Assembly: GCF_014334055.1 (NCBI RefSeq)
Contig: NZ_CP060490.1
Coordinates: 682,001 to 746,000 of the forward strand
Direction: 5' to 3'
Origin: Oscillibacter hominis
GTDB taxonomy: Bacteria > Bacillota > Clostridia > Oscillospirales > Oscillospiraceae
DNA: 64,000 nucleotides
A model generated the notes under the pieces. It had not been told where the DNA came from and made no database searches. It saw only the letters and a program-made list of their open reading frames with translations. Positions 1 through 8,371 of this stretch are shown piece after piece (the first letter of the stretch is position 1; each line of letters starts with the position of its first letter). A program made the translations under genes and the position numbers.

Positions 1-1262
1 TCAAAAAGGGTGACATTCTGGAATACGATTGCATAGTTTTTTAACAATACTTCTGGTTCAACAGTTTTGACATCTATGCCTCCAAGTGTTATGAGTCCGG
101 AATCGGCGTCCCAAAAACGCGCTGCTAATTTTGAAACTGTTGATTTTCCACTGCCAGATGGCCCGACTAAAGCAGTTATTTCGCCTTGCTTTGCTACAAA
201 AGATACTCCTGTCAGAACTGGTTCCTCGTTATAAGAAAAGTAAACATCCTTGAACTCAATATCGCAGCCAATGTTATTGCAACAGTCTGAGCCGGTTTGT
301 TCCTGTGTATTGTCTATCTGTTTCATCCGGCCAATGCTTACAAGTGCGGCAAAAACCTCCGCTAATAGCATGAAACAGTTGGTGAATGGATCATAGATTC
401 GACCAGCGAAAAGAAGGAACAGTATGAGCATGGGAATAGAAAGCATACCTTCAATCACCAAGTTTCCCCCTATAAGCAAAACAGCAACTAAACCAAAGCG
501 CAGGATGAACTGAGCAGCTGTTGTAGATGCTCCGGGGGCTAACTCATTTCGGAAGGAACAACGAATAACATTCTCTAACTTTTTATCAAGTTCATCCAAG
601 TATACATCCGTTTTTGAGTATGCTTTTAATTCTTTTATAGTATCAATATATTCTTGTACTGCGTCATAGGCGCACCTTTTTGCCTCCAGATTTTCAAGTT
701 CCGCCTTACTCTGTGCCTTACGAGCAAGAACAACAACAATTGAGGCAACTGGTACCGGGACAATAATACAAAGAGCCATCCTCCAGTCTAAAACTGCCAG
801 CCCCACGGACATAATAACAAACATAAGAATTGTGCCTAACAACTGTGGAATCGCATTAGAAAATGTCCTTTCTAATGCTGTACAATCCCCCATAATAGTA
901 GTTGTCAGATCGGCTAAATTTTTCTTTTCAAAGAATGACAGTGGAAGTTTTCTGAGTTTTTCAGCCAGCACAATTCTTCGGTTTGCACTTTCCTTATATG
1001 CAGCAGTGTATGTCAAATTGTATTGTACTAATTGGGCAATCGCGATCATGCCAAAAAGCACCAGGGTAATTCCGACAAAGAACGGAATATTCCGACCTAC
1101 ATTAACTTGAGTCCCCGCCGCTTTTTCTAAAAGCATCATTACTACCATCAACAACAAACTTGCTGGAATGATCTGTATCAAATTGGCGCAGGCAGTTGCT
1201 ATAATTCCTTTCGCTAAATCTTTTGCGCCTTGATCGCTTAATGCAAACGCACGTTTTAGCAT
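1..1262 (-). CDS. ABC transporter ATP-binding/permease protein (partial; C-terminus off the left edge)
   Basis: This is a half-size ABC protein with an N-terminal membrane domain and a C-terminal ATPase. Translating 1262 downward gives about 420 residues: several hydrophobic segments, then a Walker A motif GPSGSGKST near residue 362. The frame runs off the window at the Q-loop (FQNVTLF), so the signature and Walker B motifs are not visible. The ATG at 1262 lies 10 bases after the stop of the next ABC gene, so the two are probably co-translated and form a heterodimer. The pair resembles YbtP/YbtQ and IrtA/IrtB, which have exporter folds but take up metal-siderophore. With the Opp-type importer and AraC regulator upstream, metallophore uptake is the likely role. 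A drug or peptide exporter remains possible. Confidence 0.85.
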   Translation of the reverse strand, partial: MLKRAFALSDQGAKDLAKGIIATACANLIQIIPASLLLMVVMMLLEKAAGTQVNVGRNIPFFVGITLVLFGMIAIAQLVQYNLTYTAAYKESANRRIVLAEKLRKLPLSFFEKKNLADLTTTIMGDCTALERTFSNAIPQLLGTILMFVIMSVGLAVLDWRMALCIIVPVPVASIVVVLARKAQSKAELENLEAKRCAYDAVQEYIDTIKELKAYSKTDVYLDELDKKLENVIRCSFRNELAPGASTTAAQFILRFGLVAVLLIGGNLVIEGMLSIPMLILFLLFAGRIYDPFTNCFMLLAEVFAALVSIGRMKQIDNTQEQTGSDCCNNIGCDIEFKDVYFSYNEEPVLTGVSFVAKQGEITALVGPSGSGKSTVSKLAARFWDADSGLITLGGIDVKTVEPEVLLKNYAIVFQNVTLF

Positions 1263-1272
1263 AGACAGCACC

Positions 1273-3051
1273 TCAACTTTCTATATGCCACTGCACCGTT
1301 TTGTTATAATTGTCCCACATTTTAGCATACTCGCCCTGATGCTTTATCAAATCAGAATGTGTTCCGCTTTCCGCTATCGCACCGTTTTTCATCACCAATA
1401 TTTGGTCTGCATCCTGGACAGTCGAAAGCCGATGTGCAACCATAATAACCGTTTTATTCTTTATAAGTCCATCAAAGGCCTTCTGGATTTGATGCTCATT
1501 TTCGGGGTCAGCATATGCTGTCGCCTCATCTAAAACTACAATAGGAGCATCTTTTAAAATAGCGCGGGCAATAGAAATGCGCTGTGTTTCGCCCCCGGAC
1601 AGGTATATACCTTGACTTCCAATAATTGTATCTATTCCGTTTGGAAGCTTTTTCAGTATGTCGTCGCACTGCGCCAGATGAGCTGCCTTTAGAACTTCCT
1701 CACGGGTTGCCGATGGTCTTCCGGCTCTTATGTTTTCTAATAGGCTATCCTTAAACAACTTGGGGTCTTGGAACACAAATGCCACCATTTTCATTAAATC
1801 ACCCTGTGGGATTTCCCTGATGTCAACGCCGCCAATTTTTACTGCGCCATCCTGCACGTCATAGAACCGAGGGATCAGACTGGCCGCTGTGCTTTTACCT
1901 GACCCGGAGTGTCCCACAAGGGCCGTTATTGCTCCTGCTTTTGCCATAAAAGTGAGATGTGAAACTGCGGGGTGATCGGTATTATCATATGCAAATGTCA
2001 CATCTTCAAAAGCGACCTCATATGTATCAGGATATTGGGGGATCGCTGGTTCTGGTTGCTGTTTAGAAGTTAAAATCATATCGATTCTACGCATAGACTC
2101 CTCTGCCTGCATTTTATAACTAGTCATATACATAATTTTATTAAGCATCACTGCGCATGCCGGAGAGAAAATCACGTAAAACAGAAAACTTTGAATAAAA
2201 TCTCTGAGTGTCGGGGTCGTAAATCCAACTAGAAAGCCAATCGGAACCAGCACTAAAAAGGATGAGTTTACGATAGCATTAAATGCAACCATGCCTTTCT
2301 TGCAAGACATAGTATAAGCAAGTGCGTACTTTTTATAGGTCTCTATCGCATTATGAAATTTGGCGAACGACTTTACAGTTTGTCCGAACACCTTGACAAC
2401 GGCGATTCCTCTAATATATTCAACAGCCTCATGGTTCATTGTTTCTTGAGCGTCTTGATAAATTCTCATAAACTCAGCACTATTCTTTCCCATGAGAGAG
2501 CTTTGCAGATAAAAGGCCATTCCATATAAGATAATAAGTGGAACTCCAATACGCCAGTCAAAAATGATCATAAAGCAAACACCAGCAATCAGGGTTACTT
2601 GGGCGCCTGTTAAATCTGGCAACTGATGTGCAATAAAGGTCTCCGTTTGAAAACTGTTTTCATCAATTATTTTACGCAATTTTCCGCTTGGATTGGCATT
2701 AAAATAGCCAATTGGCATATGAGCAAGGTGCCTTAATGCTGCCATCTGCAGGTTTTTTTGAATATGGAACGCAACGATATGAGAAGATAGCAAAGCCAAA
2801 AAGTAGAGTACTACTCCCACGAGTTCTAATCCTAATGCAAAAAGGCCCCAATTCAATAATGCTTGGCCATTCAATTGATCGCCTAAAAATACAGCGATAA
2901 GTTCTCTTGCCGCAAAATATACACAGATAAAAGGGCCTATAATAAACAACGCACTGATGCCGGAAAGGCAACGGGCAAAAGTCAAGAGGCCCCTGTATCT
3001 GCCGGCAAAACTGAGAATCCGCTTAATTCCTTTTGATTGATTGCTCACCAA
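1273..3051 (-). CDS. ABC transporter ATP-binding/permease protein (YbtPQ/IrtAB-like partner)
   Basis: This half-transporter of about 592 residues has a six-helix membrane domain over roughly residues 15-310 and an ATPase domain with Walker A (GHSGSGKST), the signature LSGGETQR and Walker B (VVLDEATAYAD). It probably forms a heterodimer with the gene ending 10 bases downstream. The open frame extends to 3081, but a Shine-Dalgarno AAAGGAG at about 3060-3066 is correctly spaced for TTG at 3051 or GTG at 3048. I chose the TTG; the GTG is equally possible. The gene lies downstream of the solute-binding protein and beyond a strong hairpin, so it may be expressed at a lower level than that protein. 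The substrate, metallophore or peptide, is inferred from context. Confidence 0.85.
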   Translation of the reverse strand: MVSNQSKGIKRILSFAGRYRGLLTFARCLSGISALFIIGPFICVYFAARELIAVFLGDQLNGQALLNWGLFALGLELVGVVLYFLALLSSHIVAFHIQKNLQMAALRHLAHMPIGYFNANPSGKLRKIIDENSFQTETFIAHQLPDLTGAQVTLIAGVCFMIIFDWRIGVPLIILYGMAFYLQSSLMGKNSAEFMRIYQDAQETMNHEAVEYIRGIAVVKVFGQTVKSFAKFHNAIETYKKYALAYTMSCKKGMVAFNAIVNSSFLVLVPIGFLVGFTTPTLRDFIQSFLFYVIFSPACAVMLNKIMYMTSYKMQAEESMRRIDMILTSKQQPEPAIPQYPDTYEVAFEDVTFAYDNTDHPAVSHLTFMAKAGAITALVGHSGSGKSTAASLIPRFYDVQDGAVKIGGVDIREIPQGDLMKMVAFVFQDPKLFKDSLLENIRAGRPSATREEVLKAAHLAQCDDILKKLPNGIDTIIGSQGIYLSGGETQRISIARAILKDAPIVVLDEATAYADPENEHQIQKAFDGLIKNKTVIMVAHRLSTVQDADQILVMKNGAIAESGTHSDLIKHQGEYAKMWDNYNKTVQWHIES

Positions 3052-3140
3052 TATCTGGACTCCTTTCAACCGGCAGAGCAAATATATGGTTTAACATAAC
3101 TTCTCTGTAATCTATTTGCAATATGTCGTTTCTCTTTCTA

Positions 3141-3177
3141 CAAACGGCGTGCTATGTTTTGCATAGCACGCCGTTTG
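3141..3177 (-). terminator. Intercistronic hairpin between the binding-protein gene and the ABC pair
   Basis: A perfect 16-bp inverted repeat (arms 3141-3156 and 3162-3177, loop of 5) starts 17 bases after the stop of the solute-binding protein gene. On the minus strand no U-tract follows, so it looks more like an mRNA-stabilising or partial-termination element than a full terminator. Such hairpins commonly raise binding-protein levels relative to downstream transporter genes. Confidence 0.6.
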
Positions 3178-3193
3178 CAGAATGGGAAAATGC

Positions 3194-4852
3194 TCACTTT
3201 AATGTGATATTTTGTACAGCAGTAAAGTTTGCATCAGGCGGAAAATCGTAGTTTGCAATCTTATCACTATATACTGCAAGTTGGTGAGGATACACCAGAG
3301 GTGTAGTAAGGCACTGATCCGCCATCGTAGTCAAAATAATTCCATAAATCTCTTGGATTCGTTCCTCGTCAGTAGTAGATTCCAATTCTGTAATCAGATC
3401 GGCACCGCCCGGCAAGTATGCAGCGACCTGGGAGATAATTGGGTCCATGGCCATGCTGGGATCGATATTACCGATCGTATTGCCCGGATCATAGAAACCG
3501 CCTTGTGTTTTAAATAAGGTAAGGCCGTACTCTCCAGTTGTAATCATTGCATACCAGTCCATCATTTGTGCAGACTGCGGTGTAAGTTCGATTCCGATTT
3601 TCCCTAACTGGTCGCAGATATAAACAACCAAGTTATCATCAGAAGCGGAGCCTGCTTGGTACTGGAACGGAGAGGATAGTTTCTCACCGTCCTTTTCACG
3701 GATGCCATCGCCATCCGTATCAATGTATCCTGCTTCATCAAGCAATTGGTTTGCCCTGTCTATATCATAAGAGTATACGGTTTGCTCTACATCACAATAG
3801 GGTAGGGTCTTCGGGAAGAATGTATCTGCTTTTTCATACAGGCCGCCATAAATGCTCTCAGAAATTGCATCTTTGTCTAAGGCCAATGTAATGGCTTGGC
3901 GAACAACTTCATCACCGAACATAGAGCTACTTAAATTGTAACCAATATATCCGGTGCGGAAAGATTTGTCGTCAACCTTGGCGCCAAATCCCTCAGTGTT
4001 TTGCATTTCCACAAAACTTTCGTTGGAGACGTTCGTGATTCCTGCGACAAAATCAATCTCCCCGTTTTTCAATGCGAGAATTTTAGCATCATTGTCAGGA
4101 ATGCTCTTGATAGAAAAACTCTCAACATCAGGTCTTTCACCCCAATAGTAGGGATTGCTCTCGAAATTCCAGGTCTGCCCGTCATTATCTCCAGCATACA
4201 TATAGGGACCTGTACCATAGGTTGCAGTTTCAAAAGTATCCTTTTTCGTTAAATCATCATTAAGTTGTTCACTCGATACGATTCCGAATGGATTCGCCAA
4301 ACACAGCTCCCGCAGCGCATTATAATAAGGTTGCGTCAGATGCATTTCAACAGTATAGTCATCAACGACCACTGCATCTTCAATAATTGTAGACAGGCGG
4401 CCATAGGTTCCATTGTATTGCCCCAAATTGATGGGAACGGCCAAAAGCGATTTGGCAACATCTTCCGCAGTCAGATCGCTACCATCAGAAAATTTCACAT
4501 CATGCCGTAGATTGAATGTGTAGACCGTTCCATCTTCGCTAATTGTCCAATCCTCGGCCAGACCACCAACGTATTCTCCATCTTGATATTCTACAAGCAC
4601 ATCGTAGAAATTGCTAAGATAATATGTGATACCGAAGTTGCTTGCCGATACATCGGGCGTCATAATTGTATAGAAATTTTCAAATCCCCAACTTTCGGCC
4701 AAAGTGATGTGGTTGGTTTCCGTTTCCTCCACAACATCATTGCCCGAAGTAACAGGCGTTTCTGAGTTTTCGCCATTGTCGCCTGTACAGGCAACCAACG
4801 AAACCATCATGGCCGCAGCCATAAGAATCGTTGCAAGTCTTTTGAATTTCAT
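3194..4852 (-). CDS. Extracellular solute-binding lipoprotein, family 5 (OppA/NikA-like)
   Basis: This 552-residue protein starts with a lipoprotein signal: charged MKFKR, a hydrophobic stretch and the lipobox LVAC near residue 22. A Thr/Glu-rich linker precedes the SBP_bac_5 fold, which has typical sequences such as the ABC-peptide signature region EDWTISEDGTVYTFNLRHDVKFSDG. It would capture substrate at the outer membrane face and deliver it to the OppB/OppC-type permeases encoded upstream. An acidic loop DTDGDGIREKDG near residue 380 resembles a Ca2+-binding loop and is common in clostridial members. Family members bind oligopeptides, nickel-histidine or metallophore complexes such as staphylopine. 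Context favours a metal complex, but sequence alone does not settle it. A ribosome site AAAGGA precedes the ATG. Confidence 0.9.
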   Translation of the reverse strand: MKFKRLATILMAAAMMVSLVACTGDNGENSETPVTSGNDVVEETETNHITLAESWGFENFYTIMTPDVSASNFGITYYLSNFYDVLVEYQDGEYVGGLAEDWTISEDGTVYTFNLRHDVKFSDGSDLTAEDVAKSLLAVPINLGQYNGTYGRLSTIIEDAVVVDDYTVEMHLTQPYYNALRELCLANPFGIVSSEQLNDDLTKKDTFETATYGTGPYMYAGDNDGQTWNFESNPYYWGERPDVESFSIKSIPDNDAKILALKNGEIDFVAGITNVSNESFVEMQNTEGFGAKVDDKSFRTGYIGYNLSSSMFGDEVVRQAITLALDKDAISESIYGGLYEKADTFFPKTLPYCDVEQTVYSYDIDRANQLLDEAGYIDTDGDGIREKDGEKLSSPFQYQAGSASDDNLVVYICDQLGKIGIELTPQSAQMMDWYAMITTGEYGLTLFKTQGGFYDPGNTIGNIDPSMAMDPIISQVAAYLPGGADLITELESTTDEERIQEIYGIILTTMADQCLTTPLVYPHQLAVYSDKIANYDFPPDANFTAVQNITLK

Positions 4853-4902
4853 CGCAAACTATCCTTTCATTTTATTTCTGCTATGATCAATTCCAACAAT
4901 GA

Positions 4903-5670
4903 TTATGTATCAGTAATTCCACTCGCATATAAAAGCGTCTTGCTGTATTCGCTTGTAAATACTGATATATCTCCAGAAAATTCAACCTGTTCAATCAAGG
5001 TGGAATTTCTCATAACCAAAATTACGTCAGCAATAACGACGGCTAACTCCATATCATGTGTAATAAATATAAGGGTAAATGCGAGTTTCCTCTGCAAGTC
5101 AACAATTTCTTCAATGATCTTCTTGCGTAAAGGAAGGTCAAAGCCATTTGTTGCCTCATCAAAAATTAGACACTTAGGTTCTGCTGCCAAGGCCCTTGCA
5201 ATAGCGACTCGTTTTTGCTCGCCCCCAGATAATTCTGCGGGAAGACGCGAGTAGTATTCAACAGGCAAATTACATAAATCCATCAGATCATGACACCTTT
5301 TTTTGCGTTCTCCTTTGTCTAAATGAAAAAAACACAAAAGAGGTTCTTCGATTGATCTACCCACGGACATTTTAGGATCTAATGCAGATGAAGAGTCCTG
5401 TTGAATAATTTGGACTTCCTTGAAGTAATTTGTATGAACCTTGTGTTTACCGTAAACAGGCATCCCATCGACATAGATATTCCCCGTCGTAGGACGCTGG
5501 AGGCCCGCAATCATTCTGGCGAGTGTTGTCTTACCTGACCCTGACTCACCAACGATGGCATACCGTTCACCATCAATGAATTGGATTGAAACTGGGGAAA
5601 CCGCCATGAATCCCTCTTTGGAAAACGGATTGCGGGCAAAAGTGCAACTTACATCTTTCGCCTCAATCAT
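4903..5670 (-). CDS. Oligopeptide/nickel-type ABC transporter ATP-binding protein (OppF/DppF-like)
   Basis: This 255-residue ATPase has Walker A GESGSGKTT near residue 59, signature LSGGEQKR, Walker B CLIFDEATNGFD and the switch His in FITHDME. It is shorter than OppF (about 310 residues) and lacks the C-terminal oligopeptide-domain Cys region, as is typical of NikE/CntF-type subunits. It should pair with the ATPase encoded 6 bases upstream and energise the two permeases. The start ATG at 5670 comes directly after the upstream gene, which implies translational coupling. It is part of a five-gene importer operon ending with the lipoprotein gene. Confidence 0.9.
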   Translation of the reverse strand: MIEAKDVSCTFARNPFSKEGFMAVSPVSIQFIDGERYAIVGESGSGKTTLARMIAGLQRPTTGNIYVDGMPVYGKHKVHTNYFKEVQIIQQDSSSALDPKMSVGRSIEEPLLCFFHLDKGERKKRCHDLMDLCNLPVEYYSRLPAELSGGEQKRVAIARALAAEPKCLIFDEATNGFDLPLRKKIIEEIVDLQRKLAFTLIFITHDMELAVVIADVILVMRNSTLIEQVEFSGDISVFTSEYSKTLLYASGITDT

Positions 5671-5676
5671 AGATAA

Positions 5677-6447
5677 TCACCGCCTTTCCAACGTACAAGC
5701 ACTAAGCAGATATTTTGTATATTCTTCTTTAGGTTCATTGAATATCTGCTCTGTTGTCCCTGCCTCGACCAACTGGCCATCATTCATTATTAAAATTCGA
5801 TCCGCCATTGACGCCGCTCTTAAATCATGTGTAACAAATAAGATCGCCATGCCGCCACTGCATAACTGCCTAAGTAATTGCATCAATTCAATTCGGTTAC
5901 AGGCATCTATTGCTGTAGTCGCTTCATCAGCAACCAATATAGTAGGCTGATTGATTAGTGCTGCTGCAATCATAATCCGCTGCAACATCCCACCTGAAAG
6001 GGCATCAGGGTAACTCTTCAGTATCCGTTTCAAATCATCAAGGCCCAACTGTTGTAGTGTGTTGCTCACTAATAGTTGTAATTCCTGCCGCGATATTTGG
6101 GGGTTATGTAAGTAACATGTTTTTTCTAATTGCCTTCCAATACGCAGCGATGGATTAAATGCTGTCATGGGGTTTTGCATAATATAGCATATTTCTTTAC
6201 CGTAGATTGCCTGCAATCGTTTCTTTGAACAGTGCAGCAAGTTTTCCCCCCTATAAAGCACCTCACCTGAAATGGAATAATTAGAACTAAGTAAGCCCAT
6301 AACGGCCTTGCATACCGTCGTTTTTCCTGCCCCAGAGCTGCCCACAATGGACAACATTTCTCCTCCATCTATTGAAAAAGAAATATCCTTTGCAATTTCT
6401 TCACCCGTTTTGAGAGTAATAGTGAGATCTCTGACGTCAAGAAACAC
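5677..6447 (-). CDS. Oligopeptide/nickel-type ABC transporter ATP-binding protein (OppD/NikD-like)
   Basis: This ATPase of about 256 residues has Walker A GSSGAGKTT, signature LSGGMLQR and Walker B ILVADEATTAID, followed by FVTHDL. The open frame begins at 6489, but AAGGAGG lies just upstream of a GTG at 6447 giving VFLDVRDL, the expected first strand of the domain, so I start there. This start overlaps the last 11 bases of the upstream permease gene, a usual arrangement in Opp operons. It acts on the cytoplasmic face as a heterodimer with the OppF-like subunit. Its short length is again closer to the NikD/CntD class than to OppD. Confidence 0.88.
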   Translation of the reverse strand: MFLDVRDLTITLKTGEEIAKDISFSIDGGEMLSIVGSSGAGKTTVCKAVMGLLSSNYSISGEVLYRGENLLHCSKKRLQAIYGKEICYIMQNPMTAFNPSLRIGRQLEKTCYLHNPQISRQELQLLVSNTLQQLGLDDLKRILKSYPDALSGGMLQRIMIAAALINQPTILVADEATTAIDACNRIELMQLLRQLCSGGMAILFVTHDLRAASMADRILIMNDGQLVEAGTTEQIFNEPKEEYTKYLLSACTLERR

Positions 6448-7255
6448 TGATCTGGTCCTCCTTGCCAATAAAATCCCGAATACCTTCACCTAATAAATTA
6501 AAGCCCGCACAACAGATAATGAGGCATATGCCGGGATAAACAATTAGGGCGGGATTTGTATAAATGCTGTTTCGAGCGTCATTAAGCATGGCTCCCCACT
6601 CCGGAGTACCAGCAATAAGGCCCACACCCAAAAATGCAAAACTTGATACCGATAGAATTGCTGATGCTATTCCCGTGGTAAAATAGACAACAAACTGTGG
6701 CAATACATTCGGGATAATGTGGTGAAGTACGATCCGCATTGCAGATGCACCAGATACTCTTGCGGATTCTACATACCCCTTTCCACACTCGGTCTTTGCA
6801 TAAGAACGCGCCATGCGTAAGAACCACGCAGACATAGAAATACCAATTGCAGTGATAATGCTCGCAACAGAATTGTTAATAACTGACACTAATGACATTG
6901 CTATTACTAAAAGCGGAAATGCCATAAATATATCGCACAACAATCGGATGACCTCATCTATTAGGCCACCTTTATAAGAAGTGTAGCATCCAATAAACAA
7001 TGCAATCGCTGCTAGTACTATCAGCACAGGCACCGTAAGGCTTAGTGAATATCGCGCTCCGTAAATTAAGCGCGAAAGTTCACACCGCCCCATTTGATCG
7101 CATCCAAGAGGATACTCGGCTGATGGCGGGGCATTTTTTAGTGCAAGGTTTGTTGCATTTGGGTCATTTGGGGCAAGGAGGGGTGCAGTTATCGCAATAC
7201 AAATAAATAACGCAATAAGCAAAACACCAATGACAATTTGTGGATGTTTCCTCAT
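6437..7255 (-). CDS. ABC transporter permease (OppC/NikC-like)
   Basis: This 272-residue membrane protein has an N-terminal helix followed by a soluble segment (APNDPNATNLALKNAPPSAEYPLGCDQMGR) typical of the OppC_N domain. A binding-protein-dependent permease domain follows, with the EAA-loop region ESARVSGASAMRIVLHHIIPN. Five to six membrane helices are visible. It forms the channel with the OppB-like permease. The ATG overlaps the upstream stop as ATGA at 7252-7255, so the two permeases are translationally coupled. The DQMGRCELSRLIYGAR segment is a recognisable OppC/DppC/NikC signature. Confidence 0.9.
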   Translation of the reverse strand: MRKHPQIVIGVLLIALFICIAITAPLLAPNDPNATNLALKNAPPSAEYPLGCDQMGRCELSRLIYGARYSLSLTVPVLIVLAAIALFIGCYTSYKGGLIDEVIRLLCDIFMAFPLLVIAMSLVSVINNSVASIITAIGISMSAWFLRMARSYAKTECGKGYVESARVSGASAMRIVLHHIIPNVLPQFVVYFTTGIASAILSVSSFAFLGVGLIAGTPEWGAMLNDARNSIYTNPALIVYPGICLIICCAGFNLLGEGIRDFIGKEDQISVS

Positions 7256-8202
7256 ACACGTTTCCTCCTATACGCAGGGCAAATAATGCCCGAGAAGATG
7301 TCTGCTGCAGTATTAAAAAGAACAAATAGGATTGCGCAAATAAGTACCACACCCGATATTCCATATACATCCATACTTTCGCACGCTTCAGTTAAATAGT
7401 ATCCAAGACCCTGAATGGAAAAGACAGTTTCTATCAGTGCAGAGGTTCCAAAAACTGATGCGCAATATTGTGCGAAAAGTGTTATGGCCGATGGAAATGC
7501 GTTCCTCAGGACCTCGCCGTATACAATTTTAGATGTGGAAAACCCCCTCGCTTTAGCGTAAGTAACATAGTCACTTTTTAATTCGTTTATTACAGCAGCG
7601 CGCAAAACTCTGATAGAAATACAAGCAATTGGAATGGCAATAGAAATAGATGGCAATATAAGGGATTTAATACTCCCGTCTGAAATCACACTAAATATCG
7701 GAATCTCAACTGCAAAAGCAATTAGCAGAATGAGTGCCAGCCAAAAACTCGGAACACATATACCAATTATGCAGATAACTCTTGTTGCATGGTCAAATGC
7801 TTTGTCTTTCCATATGACAGAAAACGCTGATATTAAAACGGTTAAAATAGCAACCCAGAGCATAGACATAATAACTAACATACATGTAACAGGAAGGGCA
7901 TTTCTAATATTATCAATGACAGGCTTTCGATTGGTAATTGAAATACCCAAGTCCCCGGTAAGTAGTCCTTTTATATAATCTGCATATTGCTCAGAGAGTG
8001 TACCATCCAGGCCAAGTTCAACTCTCATTGCTTGGATTTGCTCTTCTGTTGCGAACAATGTAGTCTTTCTTACAAGCATTTCTGCCGGATCTGTACCGGT
8101 AAATATCTGCAAGCAAAAACTGAGAGTAACGACTCCCAAAGTCACAATTAGCAAGGTTATAATACGTTTTACAATTCGCGCACTGATCCCCATACTGAAC
8201 AA
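7252..8202 (-). CDS. ABC transporter permease (OppB/NikB-like)
   Basis: This 316-residue permease starts the importer operon. It has an N-terminal helix (IVKRIITLLIVTLGVVTLSFCLQ), a periplasmic-loop equivalent with DPAEMLVRK, and the transmembrane permease domain carrying the EAA-like loop YAKARGFSTSKIVYGEVLRNA. The frame start at 8202 is a TTG (TTG TTC AGT ATG) about 8 bases after a G-rich ribosome site; the ATG 9 bases further in is an alternative. A promoter and a likely AraC operator lie 100-170 bases upstream. The family covers dipeptide, oligopeptide, nickel and metallophore importers. Confidence 0.88.
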   Translation of the reverse strand: MFSMGISARIVKRIITLLIVTLGVVTLSFCLQIFTGTDPAEMLVRKTTLFATEEQIQAMRVELGLDGTLSEQYADYIKGLLTGDLGISITNRKPVIDNIRNALPVTCMLVIMSMLWVAILTVLISAFSVIWKDKAFDHATRVICIIGICVPSFWLALILLIAFAVEIPIFSVISDGSIKSLILPSISIAIPIACISIRVLRAAVINELKSDYVTYAKARGFSTSKIVYGEVLRNAFPSAITLFAQYCASVFGTSALIETVFSIQGLGYYLTEACESMDVYGISGVVLICAILFVLFNTAADIFSGIICPAYRRKRV

Positions 8203-8252
8203 CTGATTTGCCCCCCATTCGCTCGAGGTTAGACATCGCTAACTAACACCCT

Positions 8253-8280
8253 TAAAAAGAACCGCTGAACGCGGCTCTTT
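8253..8280 (-). terminator. Leader hairpin with U-tract (araC terminator or attenuator of the importer operon)
   Basis: Read on the minus strand, AGAGCCGC and GCGGTTCT pair around a GTTCA loop, flanked by A and T runs and followed by TTTTT. It lies between the proposed promoter (8307-8335) and the OppB-like start, so it would sit in the 5' leader. It could end araC transcripts, attenuate the importer operon, or both. Confidence 0.55.
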
Positions 8281-8306
8281 TCACCATTCTCTAATTAACG
8301 TCAATT

Positions 8307-8335
8307 ATGATAGCACAAGATCATATATTCGTCTA
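8307..8335 (-). promoter_or_regulatory. Probable sigma-A promoter of the importer operon
   Basis: On the minus strand TAGACG (8330-8335) and TATCAT (8307-8312) are separated by exactly 17 bases. The -10 box matches five of six consensus positions and the -35 box four. It lies immediately downstream of the proposed AraC operator, an arrangement typical of AraC activation of a weak -35. Confidence 0.5.
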
Positions 8336-8341
8336 TAACTG

Positions 8342-8371
8342 TTTAGGTCAAGTCTTAATCCATTTAGGTCA
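8342..8371 (-). promoter_or_regulatory. Probable AraC-type operator: two direct repeats 21 bp apart
   Basis: TTTAGGTCA occurs at 8342-8350 and 8363-8371 (TGACCTAAA on the minus strand), a period of 21 bp or two helical turns. The distal copy overlaps the stop codon of the araC gene and the proximal one ends 6 bases before the proposed -35. AraC/XylS proteins carry two helix-turn-helix units and typically bind such direct repeats. Confidence 0.55.

Noticed and set aside
8018..8236. 72-codon frame overlapping the start of the OppB-like gene
   Set aside because: It overlaps the permease in another frame and has no family similarity; the permease start is better supported.
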